A DNA stretch of 64,000 nucleotides, taken from Variovorax sp. RA8 (GTDB lineage Bacteria > Pseudomonadota > Gammaproteobacteria > Burkholderiales > Burkholderiaceae_C). The position numbers and the translations under genes are program-made. Location of the stretch: contig NZ_LR594662.1 in the NCBI RefSeq assembly GCF_901827175.1, positions 3,038,001 through 3,102,000 of the forward strand, read 5' to 3'. The notes beneath the pieces were generated by a model. The model saw only the letters and a program-made list of their open reading frames with translations. It was not told the origin of the DNA and searched no databases. This document shows positions 24,815 through 34,709 of the stretch, in pieces. How positions within the stretch are numbered: the stretch's first letter is position 1; each line of letters begins with the position of its first letter.

Positions 24815-25800
24815 GAGGGTTCCTTGTCTGGGTCTTGGAGGGGCCATTGTGTCTGTGTTTGTGCCTGAGTCTGCACCTGCTGCGCCGCCTGCGCCGCGTG
24901 GGCCCGCAGCTCTTCCAGCGGCTGCACCGTGACGCGGACGTCCAGCGTATGGCGTGCGCCCCCGTGCAGCACGCCGCGCATCGGCGAGACGTCGGAGTAG
25001 TCGCGGCCGATGGCCAACGCGACATAGTCCTCGCCGGGCTGGCGGCCGTTGGTCGGATCGAACTCGGCCCAGTCGCCCGGACCGTCGGCGCCCGGGATGT
25101 AGACCGAGACCCACGCGTGCGAGGCATCGGCGCCGAGCAGCCGGGGGCGGCCGGGCGGCGGCTGCGTCAGCAGGTAGCCGCTGATGTAGCGTGCCGGCAG
25201 GCCCAGGGTGCGGAAGCAGGCGATCATGATGTGGGCGAAGTCCTGGCACACGCCGTGGCGCTGCGCCAGGGCCTCGATCGCGGGCGTGCTGATCTCGGTG
25301 CTGCCGCTGTCGTAGCGGAAGTCGGCGTGCATGCGCAGCGCCAGGTCCATCGCGGCGTCGAAGACCGGACGCCCCGGCGCGAAGCTGGGCCGCGCATAGG
25401 CGGCGAAGTCGTCGTGCCGTGGCACGTAGTGCGAGGGGAAGACGAATTCGGCCGCGGCGTCGAAGCGCGCGTCCTTGGTGTAGCGGAAGCGCTCGCGCAC
25501 CTCCTCCCACGGCAGCTCGCGCGCCGCCGCCGGCGAAAGCAGGGGCGTGGAGGTCTCGACCACGCTCTCGGCCGTGACCACCAGCTCCTCGTGGGTCGAG
25601 TCCAGCGCGAAGAAGGCGCGCGCATTGCCGTAGACGTCGGGCGATTCGCTGCGCTGCGCCGGCTCGGGGCTGACCGTGAGCGCGTGGCTCACCAGGCGCT
25701 GGGTCGGCGTGGTCCGCGGCTTGAGGTGCGCCAGGTGCTGCGCGGTTTCGACCGGGGGCGAATACGCGTAGCGCGTCTCGTGAGTCACGTGCAGGAGCAT
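24811..25800 (-). CDS. Transglutaminase-like cysteine protease family protein
   Basis: 329 residues with the bacterial transglutaminase-like N-terminal beta domain (1-80, MLLHVTHETRYAYSPPVETA) and a papain-like core. The triad is Cys185 in HGVCQDFAH, His228 in DASHAWVSVY and Asp248 in AEFDPTNG. Such proteins usually act as peptidases or amide-bond acyltransferases rather than classical crosslinkers. The C-terminal tail is Gln/Thr-rich (QVQTQAQTQTQ). It lies two bases behind the ATP-grasp/alpha-E gene and overlaps the RidA gene, within one minus-strand operon. The substrate is unknown; a peptide-like product made by the ATP-grasp partner is the usual inference. Confidence 0.9.
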   Translation of the reverse strand: MLLHVTHETRYAYSPPVETAQHLAHLKPRTTPTQRLVSHALTVSPEPAQRSESPDVYGNARAFFALDSTHEELVVTAESVVETSTPLLSPAAARELPWEEVRERFRYTKDARFDAAAEFVFPSHYVPRHDDFAAYARPSFAPGRPVFDAAMDLALRMHADFRYDSGSTEISTPAIEALAQRHGVCQDFAHIMIACFRTLGLPARYISGYLLTQPPPGRPRLLGADASHAWVSVYIPGADGPGDWAEFDPTNGRQPGEDYVALAIGRDYSDVSPMRGVLHGGARHTLDVRVTVQPLEELRAHAAQAAQQVQTQAQTQTQWPLQDPDKEPS

Positions 25801-25802
25801 GA

Positions 25803-28508
25803 TCAGGCGCCTACGGAGCGGAGCGATTCCGAAGTGAGGGTGAAGTAGCGGACGCCGATCGCATCCGACACATGGTAGGCCGCGGTCTCGCAGGTCTCGA
25901 GCAGCTGCATCAGTGCGCCGTAGTCCGCATCGGGCCCGGGCTCGCAGAGGTGCTCGAGGGTCCAGGCGGCCGGATCGGGCAGCTCGTGCGAGAGCGCCGT
26001 GAGCTTGCCCGGCGCGCTGCCCGCGAGCCGCGCGATGCGCCCGCGCAGCGTTTGCGTGACCCAGGCCAGCGAACGCGGGTTGTCGCCGTCGAGCACCAGC
26101 AAGTCGACCAGGGTCGCGACGTCGCGCCGCTGCTGGTAGCGCGCGTGGAAGGTGATGGTGCTGTCGAACAGGCCGACCATGGCCTCGAAGCCGCTCACGT
26201 CGTGCACCGAGCCGATGTCGAAGCCGGCTGCCAGCGCGCTGGAGAGGAAGGCCAGGCGCTCGATGTGGCGGCCGATGGAGAGCAGGCGCCAGGCGTCGTC
26301 GCGTGTCATGCGATCGGTCTGGGCGCCGGTCATCGCGGCGAGCGCGGCGCTGGTGGACTCGAGCATGCGCAGCGCGGCGGCGCTGGCGTAGCCGCCGTCG
26401 ACGCGCTCGCCGGCCTGTTCGGCGCTGCGGCGCATGAATTCGCTCTCGGCACGCACGATCTGGTTCCAGTGGTCCGGCGACAGCCGCTCGCGCACCGCGG
26501 CCGCCGCCTGGCGCACGCAGCGCAGGCTGTAGCCGACGCTGCCGCCCTCGTCGATGTCGGCCAGCTCGGCGATCAACGAGCGCTCGAAGACGCGACGTGA
26601 GCGCGGCAGGCTGGGCACATCGCGCGGCACCAGCGCGTTGCGCCACGCCATGTGGTGCAGCCAGGTCAGCAGCGCGGGCGAGGAAGGGTCCTCGCCGCCG
26701 AGCAGGTCGAGCGTGAGCCGCGCCAGGCGCACCGCGTTCTCGGCGCGCTCGGTGTAGCGGCCCAGCCAGTACATGTTCTCGGCCGCGCGGCTGGTGACCG
26801 GCGCGCGGTGGCGGGCGAGCGAGGCCGGCGTGGTGTGCACCTGGAGCCGGGTGGTGCGGTCGACCTCGCCGTGCGTCTGCACCCACACGTCGGCGCTGCT
26901 GCCGCCGCGCTGCATCGAGGCGATCTGCGCGTTGGCGCCGGCCAGTCGCGCCAGGCCGCCGGGCAGCACGCGCCAGGACTGCGGGCCGACGCAGACCGCG
27001 AACACGCGCAGCAGCACCGAGCGCGGCACGATGTGGCCGGCGCCGAGGTCCTGGGTCCAGGTCGGCATCTGCGAGATCGGCAGGTAGTTCTGCACGGTGT
27101 ATTCCTCACCCTCGCGCACGATGCGGCCGGCCCATTCGTCGAGCTCGCGCCGGCTCAGCCGGCTGCCGAGCAGGGTCTCGAAGCCGGCATGCCCCTCCTC
27201 GCCGGGGTAGGTCGACTTGATGGTGCAGCCGGCCAGCTGCGGCAGCACCGCCTCCATCGCGGCGCGCTCGCCGCACCACCACGTGGGCAGGGCCGGCAGC
27301 AGCAGCTTTTCGCCCAGCAGCCGGCGCGACAGCGCGGGCAGGAAGCCGAGCAGCGCGGGCGATTCCAGGAAAGCCGAGCCGGGCGTGTTGGCCAGCAGCA
27401 CGTTGCCGGCGCGTATCGCCTGCAGCAGGCCGGGCACCCCCAGCGTGGAGTCGGCCCGCAGCTCCAGGGGATCGAGGAACTGGTCGTCCAGCCGCTTGAT
27501 GAGACCGTGCACCGGCCGCAGGCCCTGCAAGGTCTTGAGATAGAGCCGCTGGTCGCGCACCGTGAGGTCGTTGCCCTCGACCAGCGTGATGCCCAGGTAG
27601 CGCGCGATGTAGGCGTGCTCGAAGTAGGTCTCGTTGTAGGGGCCGGGCGTCAGCAGCACGATGTGCGGCGGCTGGCCGGCCGGGCACATGCTCTGGAGGC
27701 CCTCCATCATCGCGTTGTAGGTGGCGGCCAGGCGCTGCACGTGCAGCGCCTCGAAGGCCTGCGGGAACTGCCGTGCGATGGCGAGCCGGTTCTCCAGCAG
27801 GTAGCCCAGGCCCGAGGGGGCCTGGGTGCGCTGCGACACCACCCACCAGTTGCCGTCGGGGCCGCGCGCAAGGTCGAGGGCGGCGATGCGCAGCCAGGTG
27901 TCGCCGGGCGGGCGCACACCATGCATCGCGCGCAGGTAGCCCGGGTTGCCCTGTACCAGGGCGGGCGGCAGCAGGCCTTCGGCCAGCACCTGCTGCGGCC
28001 CGTAGATGTCGGCCAGGATGCGGTCGAGCAGGCGCACGCGCTGCAGCGCGCCGGCCTCGATCGCGGCCCAGCTCTCGGGCGGGACGATCAGCGGGAAGAG
28101 GTCGAGCGACCAGGGCCGCTGCGGGCCGCCGGCGTCGGCATACACGTTGTAGGTGACGCCGTTGTCGCGGATCTGGCGCTCCAGGCTGACGGCGCGCCGG
28201 GGCAGGTCGCCGAAGCCCTCGGTGCCGAGCTGCTCGAAGAAGCCGGCCCAGTGCGGTGCCAGCGGGCCGCGCTCGCCGGTCTCGGGCTCGGGCCGCTCGG
28301 GCGGAGGCGGGGGTGGCAAGGAGGCGTCATGCAGCGGCGCCGGCTGCGAGGGCATGCCGAGCCGGGGCACGGCCGCGGGCGCAGGGGCGGCGAGGCCGCG
28401 CAGCTCGTCGAAGTGCCCCGGCGCGGCCGGCGGCGCAAGCGACGACGCCAGGTCGGCCGGCGATCCGAGTGCCTGGGCGTCGAAGAGGGATTCGTTCAAG
28501 GGGTCCAC
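25803..28508 (-). CDS. Circularly permuted ATP-grasp fused to alpha-E domain
   Basis: 901 residues. After a Pro-rich N-terminus (about 1-90) comes the circularly permuted ATP-grasp domain (DUF404/DUF407, about 95-560), with GNWWVVSQRTQAPSGLGYLL, ILLTPGPYNETYFEHAYIAR, and TPGSAFLESPALLGFLPAL. From about 570 to the end is the alpha-helical alpha-E domain, opening with SRAAENMYWLGRYTERAENA. ATP-grasp enzymes of this type are predicted peptide or amide ligases; alpha-E is a helical partner of unknown role. Elsewhere the two are separate genes, as at 34710-37216. It lies between two transglutaminase genes. Confidence 0.9.
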   Translation of the reverse strand: MDPLNESLFDAQALGSPADLASSLAPPAAPGHFDELRGLAAPAPAAVPRLGMPSQPAPLHDASLPPPPPPERPEPETGERGPLAPHWAGFFEQLGTEGFGDLPRRAVSLERQIRDNGVTYNVYADAGGPQRPWSLDLFPLIVPPESWAAIEAGALQRVRLLDRILADIYGPQQVLAEGLLPPALVQGNPGYLRAMHGVRPPGDTWLRIAALDLARGPDGNWWVVSQRTQAPSGLGYLLENRLAIARQFPQAFEALHVQRLAATYNAMMEGLQSMCPAGQPPHIVLLTPGPYNETYFEHAYIARYLGITLVEGNDLTVRDQRLYLKTLQGLRPVHGLIKRLDDQFLDPLELRADSTLGVPGLLQAIRAGNVLLANTPGSAFLESPALLGFLPALSRRLLGEKLLLPALPTWWCGERAAMEAVLPQLAGCTIKSTYPGEEGHAGFETLLGSRLSRRELDEWAGRIVREGEEYTVQNYLPISQMPTWTQDLGAGHIVPRSVLLRVFAVCVGPQSWRVLPGGLARLAGANAQIASMQRGGSSADVWVQTHGEVDRTTRLQVHTTPASLARHRAPVTSRAAENMYWLGRYTERAENAVRLARLTLDLLGGEDPSSPALLTWLHHMAWRNALVPRDVPSLPRSRRVFERSLIAELADIDEGGSVGYSLRCVRQAAAAVRERLSPDHWNQIVRAESEFMRRSAEQAGERVDGGYASAAALRMLESTSAALAAMTGAQTDRMTRDDAWRLLSIGRHIERLAFLSSALAAGFDIGSVHDVSGFEAMVGLFDSTITFHARYQQRRDVATLVDLLVLDGDNPRSLAWVTQTLRGRIARLAGSAPGKLTALSHELPDPAAWTLEHLCEPGPDADYGALMQLLETCETAAYHVSDAIGVRYFTLTSESLRSVGA

Positions 28509-28564
28509 GGTGCGTCGATTGTCACCCCGCGGGCGCGAGACCCGGGCGCTCGCGTCACACCTTC

Positions 28565-31500
28565 TCAGGTCCGGCGCAAATCCAGGGTGAACGGGAACTC
28601 GCGGCTGCCCGCGATCTCGATGTTGGCCGGCGGCGTGCGCAGCAGCCCCGGCGAATGGCCCATGCGCGAGAAGCGCGACAGGCGCCGGCTCTCGGCCTCA
28701 TAGGCATTGACGGGGAAGGTCTCGTAGTTGCGGCCGCCCGGGTGAGAGACGAAGTACTGGCAGCCGCCGAGCGAGCGCTTCATCCAGGTGTCGACGATGT
28801 CGAAGGTCAGCGGCGCGTGCACGCCGATGCTCGGGTGCAGCGCCGAGGGCGGGTTCCAGGCCTTGTAGCGCACGCCGGCCACGAACTCGCCGGCGGTGCC
28901 GGTGGGCTGCAGCGGCAGCGCCTGGCCGTTGACGGTGATGGCGTAGCGGCTTTCGTTGAGCCCGGTCACGCGCACCTCGATGCGCTCCAGCGAGGAGTCG
29001 ACATAGCGCACCGTGCCGCCGGCCGAGCCTTCCTCGCCCATCACGTGCCAGGGCTCGAGCGCGTTGCGCAGCGAGAGCTCCACGCCCATGGCCTGCACCT
29101 GGCCGACCAGTGGAAAGCGGAACTCGAAGTGCGGCGCGAACCAGGCCGCATCGAAAGAGAAGCCGGCCTGGCGCATCTCGCTGATCACGTCCTCGAAGTC
29201 AATCCTGACAAAGGTGGACAGCAGGAAGCGGTCGTGCAGCTCGGTGCCCCAGCGCGTCACGGGCGCGCGGTAGGGCGCGTCCCAGAAGCGCGCCACCATG
29301 GCGCGCAGCAGCAGCTGCTGCGCGATGCTCATGCGCGCATGCGGCGGCATCTCGAAGGCGCGCAGCTCCAGCAGGCCCAGGCGGCCGGTGGTGGCATCGG
29401 GCGAGTACAGCTTGTCGATGCAGAACTCGCTGCGGTGGGTGTTGCCGGTGACGTCGACCAGGATGTTGCGCAGCGTGCGGTCGACCAGCCAGGGTGGCAT
29501 GCCGTCGCCGTGGATCTCGCGGTTGCGCGCGATCTGGGCCAGCGCGATCTCGAGCTCGTAGACCTGGTCGTTGCGCGCCTCGTCCACGCGCGGCGCCTGG
29601 CTGGTCGGGCCGATGAACATGCCCGAGAACAGGTAGCTGAGCGAGGGATGGTTGTGCCAGTAGAGCAAAAGGCTGGCGAGCAGCTCGGGCCGGCGCAGGA
29701 AGGGGCTGTCGGCGGGCGTGGCGCCGCCCAGCACGAAGTGGTTGCCGCCGCCGGTGCCGGTGTGGCGGCCGTCGGTCATGAACTTCTCGGCCGACAGCCG
29801 GGTCTCGAAGGCGGCGCCGTAGAGGAACTCGGTGTGGGCCACCAGCTCGCGCCAGTTGTGGGCCGGATGGATGTTGACCTCGATCACGCCGGGGTCGGGC
29901 GTGACCTGCAGGAGCTTGAGGCGCGGGTCGCGCGGCGGCGGGTAGCCTTCGATCACCACCCGCAGGTCCAGCTCGTCGGCCGTGGCCTCGACCGCGGCGA
30001 GCAGGTCGAGGTAGTCTTCCAGCCGCGCCAGCGGCGGCATGAAGACGTAGAGCACGCCCGAGGCGCTGCCGACCTTCTCGGCCGCAGGGCCGTTGGCGCG
30101 GCGTGGGTCGCGCACCTCCACGCACAGCGCGGTGCGCGTGACCCAGTGGGCCGACTCGCCGCGGTTTGGAGGGCGCACCGTGCCCGGCTCCAACGCGGCC
30201 TGGACGCGCGCCGCGACGGGATTGCCGTGCGTGGCCTGGAAGCGCACCGCGGCCGGAGCCTGCTGCGGCGTGCCGAAGCCATAGGGCACCTCGGCGAGGT
30301 CGGGCGCATTGCCCAGCATGCCCTCGTAGCGCTCGCGGAACAGGGCCGAGGCCGGCAGGGGTGCACGTGGGGCGTTGGGGTCCCGTTCGATGAGGTAGGG
30401 GTAGTCCCCCTTGCTGGCCCAGGGCTGCGAATCCAGCGGCAGGCGGTAGCCCATCGGCGAATCGCCGGGGATCAGGTACAGGCGGTCGTCGCGCAGGAAC
30501 CACGGGCCGGTCTTCCACGCCGGGCCGGCGAGCGCGGGCGCATCGGTCTCGGCGTTCGCGGCCTCGAGCGGCAGCACGTAGCCGACGACGGCATCGAGCT
30601 TCTGCGTGAACACGCGGCGCAGGCGCACGCGCTCCATCTCGTCGTCGAGCTTGGAGTCGAAGGGATCGACATTCACAGGCAGGCGGCGTTCGCGCCAGAG
30701 GTAGTAGTAGACGTCCTCGTGGCCAGGCTGCACGAAGCGGTCGGTCAGGCCCAGCTTGCGCGCCAGCGCGCGGGTGAAGCGCTGCGCGTCTTCGCTGGTG
30801 TACTGGGTGGGATGGCGCTCGTCGGCGAAGAGCTCGGGCCGCTGCCATACGGCCTGGCCGTCCGTGCGCCAGTAGATCGACAGGGCCCAGCGCGGCAACT
30901 GCTCGCCCGGGTACCACTTGCCCTGTCCGAAATGGAGGAAGCCGCCCTGGCCGTATTCGTCGCGCAGGCGTTGCACCAGCGCGGTCGCGTAGCCGCGCTT
31001 GGTGGGGCCGAGCGCATCGGTGTTCCATTCGGCCGCGTCGCGGTCGGTGGTGGCGACGAAGGTGGGTTCGCCGCCCATGGTGAGCCGCACGTCGCCGGCC
31101 GCAAGGCGTGCATCCACCGCTTCGCCCAGCGCCAGCACCTCGGCCCACTCGTCGTCGGTGTAGGGCTTGGTCACGCGCGGCGACTCGTGGATGCGGGTGA
31201 CCTTCATCTCGTGGGCGAAGTCCACCTCGGCCTCGTCGACCGCGCCCTCGATCGGCGCGGCGCTCGACGGCGTGGGCGTGCACGCCAGCGGAATGTGGCC
31301 TTCGCCGGCCATCAGGCCCGAGGTGGCGTCGAGGCCGATCCAGCCGGCGCCGGGCAGGTAGACCTCGCACCAGGCGTGCAGGTCGGTGAAGTCGACCGTG
31401 GTGCCGCTCGGGCCGTCGAGTGCCTTCACGTCGGGCGTGAGCTGAATGAGGTAGCCCGAGACGAAGCGCGCCGCCAGCCCTACGTTTCGCAGCAGCTGCA

Positions 31501-32062
31501 CCAGCAGCCAGCCGGAGTCGCGGCAGGAGCCCGACCCGCTGGCCAGCGTCTCCTCGGGCGTCTGCACGCCGGGCTCCATGCGGATCAGGTAGTTGACGTC
31601 CTGCTGCACCTGCTGATTGAGGCCGACCAGGAAATCGATGGTGCGCTGCGTCTTGCGATCGATCTTCTCGAGGTAGGCGGCCACCAGTGGGGTGGCGGGT
31701 TCGGTCACGAGGTAGGGTGCCAGCTCGCGCGCCTGCGATTCGGTGTACTTGAAGGGGAAGTTCTCGGCCTGCGGCTCGAGGAAGAAGTCGAAGGGGTTGT
31801 AGACCGCCATCTCGACCACCAGGTCGACCGTGACCTTGAACTCGCGCGTCTTCTCGGGGAACACCAGCCGCGCGAGGTAGTTCGCGAACGGGTCCTGCTG
31901 CCAGTTGACGAAGTGCTGCTCGGGCTCGACGCGCAGCGAATACGAGATGACGTTGCTGCGGCAATGCGGCGCCGGACGCAGGCGTACCACCTGGGGCCCC
32001 AGTTGCACCGGCCGGTCGTACTTGTAGTGGGTGACGTGGTGAAGTGCGGCGTGGATGGACAT
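28565..32062 (-). CDS. Transglutaminase-like/DUF2126 large protein
   Basis: 1165 residues. The first 85 form the transglutaminase-associated N-terminal domain (MSIHAALHHVTHYKYDRPVQ), then a transglutaminase core with Cys180 (GSGSCRDSGW), His229 (DLHAWCEVY) and Asp245 (GLDATSG). From about 290 to the end is the DUF2126 region (RLTMGGEPTFVATTDRDA, GTGGGNHFVLGG and related segments), whose fold may be enzymatic but whose activity is unknown. It is the first gene of the minus-strand operon with the ATP-grasp/alpha-E gene (56-base gap). It diverges from comEC across 93 bases. Confidence 0.92.
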   Translation of the reverse strand: MSIHAALHHVTHYKYDRPVQLGPQVVRLRPAPHCRSNVISYSLRVEPEQHFVNWQQDPFANYLARLVFPEKTREFKVTVDLVVEMAVYNPFDFFLEPQAENFPFKYTESQARELAPYLVTEPATPLVAAYLEKIDRKTQRTIDFLVGLNQQVQQDVNYLIRMEPGVQTPEETLASGSGSCRDSGWLLVQLLRNVGLAARFVSGYLIQLTPDVKALDGPSGTTVDFTDLHAWCEVYLPGAGWIGLDATSGLMAGEGHIPLACTPTPSSAAPIEGAVDEAEVDFAHEMKVTRIHESPRVTKPYTDDEWAEVLALGEAVDARLAAGDVRLTMGGEPTFVATTDRDAAEWNTDALGPTKRGYATALVQRLRDEYGQGGFLHFGQGKWYPGEQLPRWALSIYWRTDGQAVWQRPELFADERHPTQYTSEDAQRFTRALARKLGLTDRFVQPGHEDVYYYLWRERRLPVNVDPFDSKLDDEMERVRLRRVFTQKLDAVVGYVLPLEAANAETDAPALAGPAWKTGPWFLRDDRLYLIPGDSPMGYRLPLDSQPWASKGDYPYLIERDPNAPRAPLPASALFRERYEGMLGNAPDLAEVPYGFGTPQQAPAAVRFQATHGNPVAARVQAALEPGTVRPPNRGESAHWVTRTALCVEVRDPRRANGPAAEKVGSASGVLYVFMPPLARLEDYLDLLAAVEATADELDLRVVIEGYPPPRDPRLKLLQVTPDPGVIEVNIHPAHNWRELVAHTEFLYGAAFETRLSAEKFMTDGRHTGTGGGNHFVLGGATPADSPFLRRPELLASLLLYWHNHPSLSYLFSGMFIGPTSQAPRVDEARNDQVYELEIALAQIARNREIHGDGMPPWLVDRTLRNILVDVTGNTHRSEFCIDKLYSPDATTGRLGLLELRAFEMPPHARMSIAQQLLLRAMVARFWDAPYRAPVTRWGTELHDRFLLSTFVRIDFEDVISEMRQAGFSFDAAWFAPHFEFRFPLVGQVQAMGVELSLRNALEPWHVMGEEGSAGGTVRYVDSSLERIEVRVTGLNESRYAITVNGQALPLQPTGTAGEFVAGVRYKAWNPPSALHPSIGVHAPLTFDIVDTWMKRSLGGCQYFVSHPGGRNYETFPVNAYEAESRRLSRFSRMGHSPGLLRTPPANIEIAGSREFPFTLDLRRT

Positions 32063-32155
32063 TTTTTTCGATGGCGTCGAAGCGCCCCTGAACGAGGACG
32101 CATACTAGCTGACACGCTTAGCAATTAGCGCGCCACAGAGCGCAGCAGGGAGGGA

Positions 32156-34621
32156 TTGCAGCATGTCATCCGTGAGTGTTTCGTGACGGCCGACGCGCAG
32201 GGCCGCGGCCTGGGTTCCTTTGCCCTGATGGGCGGCTCGGTGCTGGGCGCGGCGGTGCAGCTTCAGCAGCCAGCTTTGTGGGAGCCCGCCGCTTATGCCG
32301 GCCTGCTGCTGGCCGCCGCGGCGGGCTGGCTGTTGCTGCGACGTGTGCGGTGGTGGTTCTTGCCGCGGCTGCTGCTGCCGGCACTGCTGCTGGTCGGCGC
32401 GCTGGCCGGGGCCGGTCTGGCAGGCTGGCGCGCCTGCGCCTATGCGGCCGAGGCACTCGACCCCGCGCTCGAAGGCCGCGACCTGGAGGTGCTGGGCGTG
32501 GTCTCGCAGATGCCGCAGCACGGCGATGGAACGGTGCGCTTTCTCTTCGATGTCGAGCGCGCCCGTTGGGCTGGCGATGCCGGGAGCGACCTGCCGCGCG
32601 CGCCCTCGCGCGTTGCGCTCGGCTGGTATGCAGACAACACCGGCCTTTGGGGGCGCGCGCCCGAGGAGTCCTCGCGCGCCGAGCCCACCGCGGCGCCGGG
32701 CGGCGTGCACGCGGGCGAGCGCTGGCGCATGACGGTGCGCCTGAAGGCGCCGCACGGCAACCTGAACCCGCATGGCTTCGACCAGGAACTGCGGCTCTGG
32801 GAGCAGGGCGTGCAGGCCAGCGGTTATGTGCGCACGGGCGCGCGGGATGCGCGGCCACAGCCGCAGGGCCAGACCTGGCGCCATCCGGTCGAGCGTGCGC
32901 GCGAGGCCGTGCGCGACGCGGTCTTCGAGCGCGTGCCCGAGCGCCGGCAGGCCGGCGTGATCGCGGCGTTGGTCACGGGCGACCAGAACGCGATCGAGCG
33001 TGCCGACTGGGACGTGTTCCGCGCCACCGGCGTCGCGCACCTGATGTCGATCTCGGGCCTGCACATCACGATGTTCGCCTGGCTCGCCGCGTGGGTGGTG
33101 GGGGCCGCCTGGCGCCGCAGCAGCCGCCTGATGCTGTGGCTGCCCGCGCCGCACGCGGCTTTGATCGGCGGCGTGTTGCTGGCGGCGCTGTATGCGCTCT
33201 TCAGCGGCTGGGGCCTGCCCTCGCAACGCACGGTGTGGATGCTCGCCACGGTCGCGCTGCTGCGCCTTTCAAGGCGGCAGTGGCCCTGGCCCTTCGTCTG
33301 GCTGTGCACCTGCGCGGTGGTCGTGGCCGTCGACCCGTGGGCGCTGATGCAGGCCGGCTTCTGGCTCAGCTTCGTCGCAGTCGGCGTGCTGTTCGCCACC
33401 GGCGCCGCCGATGAGGGCGGCACAGGCATCGCGACGCGCCTGGCGCGCATGGCGCGCGAACAATGGGCGGTGACGCTGGCGTTGACGCCACTCAGCCTGC
33501 TGCTCTTCCAGCAGGTCTCGAGCGTCGGGCTGCTGGCCAACGCCATCGCCATTCCGTGGGTCACGCTCGTGCTTACGCCGCTTGCCATGTTCGGCGTGCT
33601 GCTGCCGCCGCTGTGGGACCTGGCCGCCCGGGCGGTGCAACTACTGGCGCTGGTTCTGCAGTGGCTGGCCGAACTGCCGCTGGCCACGCTGTCGGCACCG
33701 GCGCCCGCGCTCTGGGCCAGCGTCGCCGGCGTGGCGGGCGGGGTGCTGCTGGCCATGCGCCTGCCGAGGGCGCTGCGCGTACAGGGGCTGCCGCTGCTGT
33801 TGCCCGCGCTGCTCTGGCAGGCGCCACGGCCTCCGGCGGGCGAGTTCGAGCTGCTGGCCGCCGACATCGGGCAGGGCAACGCGGTGCTGGTGCGCACCGC
33901 CACCCACGGCCTGCTGTATGACGCCGGCCCGCGCTACAGCCTGGAAAGCGATGCCGGCCACCGGGTGCTGGTGCCGCTGTTGCGCGCGCTGGGCGAGCGG
34001 CTGGACACCGTCGTCCTGAGCCACCGCGACAGCGACCACACCGGCGGCGCGCCGGCAGTGCTGGCGATGCAGGCCGAGGCCGAACTGCGCAGCTCGGTCG
34101 AGGCCGGGCATCCGCTGCAGCATCTGCGGCCGGTGCAGCGCTGTCTGGCCGGCCAGGCCTGGACGTGGGACGGGGTGCGCTTCGAGATCCTCCATCCCCA
34201 GGAGGCCGACTATGCCGGCTTCACCAAACCCAACGCGGTCTCCTGCGTGCTGCGCATCGGCAACGGGCGCGCCACCGCGCTGCTGGCCGGGGACATCGAG
34301 CGCCTGCAGGAAGCCGCGCTGACGGCGCGCGCGCCCGACCTGCGAGCCGACCTGCTGCTCGTCCCGCACCATGGCAGCAAGACCTCGTCGAGCCCCGCGC
34401 TGCTCGAGGCCGTGCAGCCGCGCGTGGCGCTGGTCCAGGCCGGCTACCGCAACCGCTTCGGGCACCCGGCCGCGGAGGTGACGGCGCGCTATGCGGAGCG
34501 CGGCATTGCCGTGGTCGACTCCGCGCATTGCGGCGCGGGCCGCTGGTCCAGCCTGCATCCGGCGGCCGTGCGCTGCGAACGGCAGGAAGGCCAGCGCTAC
34601 TGGCATCACCGGCTCCAGTGA
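32156..34621 (+). CDS. comEC: ComEC/Rec2 DNA-uptake channel protein
   Basis: 821 residues. N-terminal membrane helices and a DUF4131 domain (about 1-220) lead to the competence domain with many helices (GVAHLMSISGLHITMFAWLA near residue 290). The C-terminal part is a metallo-beta-lactamase-like domain beginning FELLAADIGQGNAVLV, with the metal motif SHRDSDHTGG, as in other ComEC proteins. It would move single-stranded DNA across the inner membrane in natural transformation. The start is uncertain: TTG at 32156 has a close GGGAGGGA, while GTG at 32183 or ATG at 32228 would also keep the first helix. It stands alone between the two ATP-grasp gene sets. Confidence 0.93.
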   Translation: MQHVIRECFVTADAQGRGLGSFALMGGSVLGAAVQLQQPALWEPAAYAGLLLAAAAGWLLLRRVRWWFLPRLLLPALLLVGALAGAGLAGWRACAYAAEALDPALEGRDLEVLGVVSQMPQHGDGTVRFLFDVERARWAGDAGSDLPRAPSRVALGWYADNTGLWGRAPEESSRAEPTAAPGGVHAGERWRMTVRLKAPHGNLNPHGFDQELRLWEQGVQASGYVRTGARDARPQPQGQTWRHPVERAREAVRDAVFERVPERRQAGVIAALVTGDQNAIERADWDVFRATGVAHLMSISGLHITMFAWLAAWVVGAAWRRSSRLMLWLPAPHAALIGGVLLAALYALFSGWGLPSQRTVWMLATVALLRLSRRQWPWPFVWLCTCAVVVAVDPWALMQAGFWLSFVAVGVLFATGAADEGGTGIATRLARMAREQWAVTLALTPLSLLLFQQVSSVGLLANAIAIPWVTLVLTPLAMFGVLLPPLWDLAARAVQLLALVLQWLAELPLATLSAPAPALWASVAGVAGGVLLAMRLPRALRVQGLPLLLPALLWQAPRPPAGEFELLAADIGQGNAVLVRTATHGLLYDAGPRYSLESDAGHRVLVPLLRALGERLDTVVLSHRDSDHTGGAPAVLAMQAEAELRSSVEAGHPLQHLRPVQRCLAGQAWTWDGVRFEILHPQEADYAGFTKPNAVSCVLRIGNGRATALLAGDIERLQEAALTARAPDLRADLLLVPHHGSKTSSSPALLEAVQPRVALVQAGYRNRFGHPAAEVTARYAERGIAVVDSAHCGAGRWSSLHPAAVRCERQEGQRYWHHRLQ

Positions 34622-34709
34622 ACGCCGTGTGGGCGCCGCGTTGGGGTTAGCGTGAGCACGGCCTCTGGCCTTGAACTTGCTAAGCTACGGCCAAGGAGAT
34701 CGGTCGCCC

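Noticed and set aside
28256..32128. A 1290-codon plus-strand frame opposite the DUF2126 gene
   Set aside because: An antisense shadow; the minus strand encodes recognisable transglutaminase and DUF2126 sequence.
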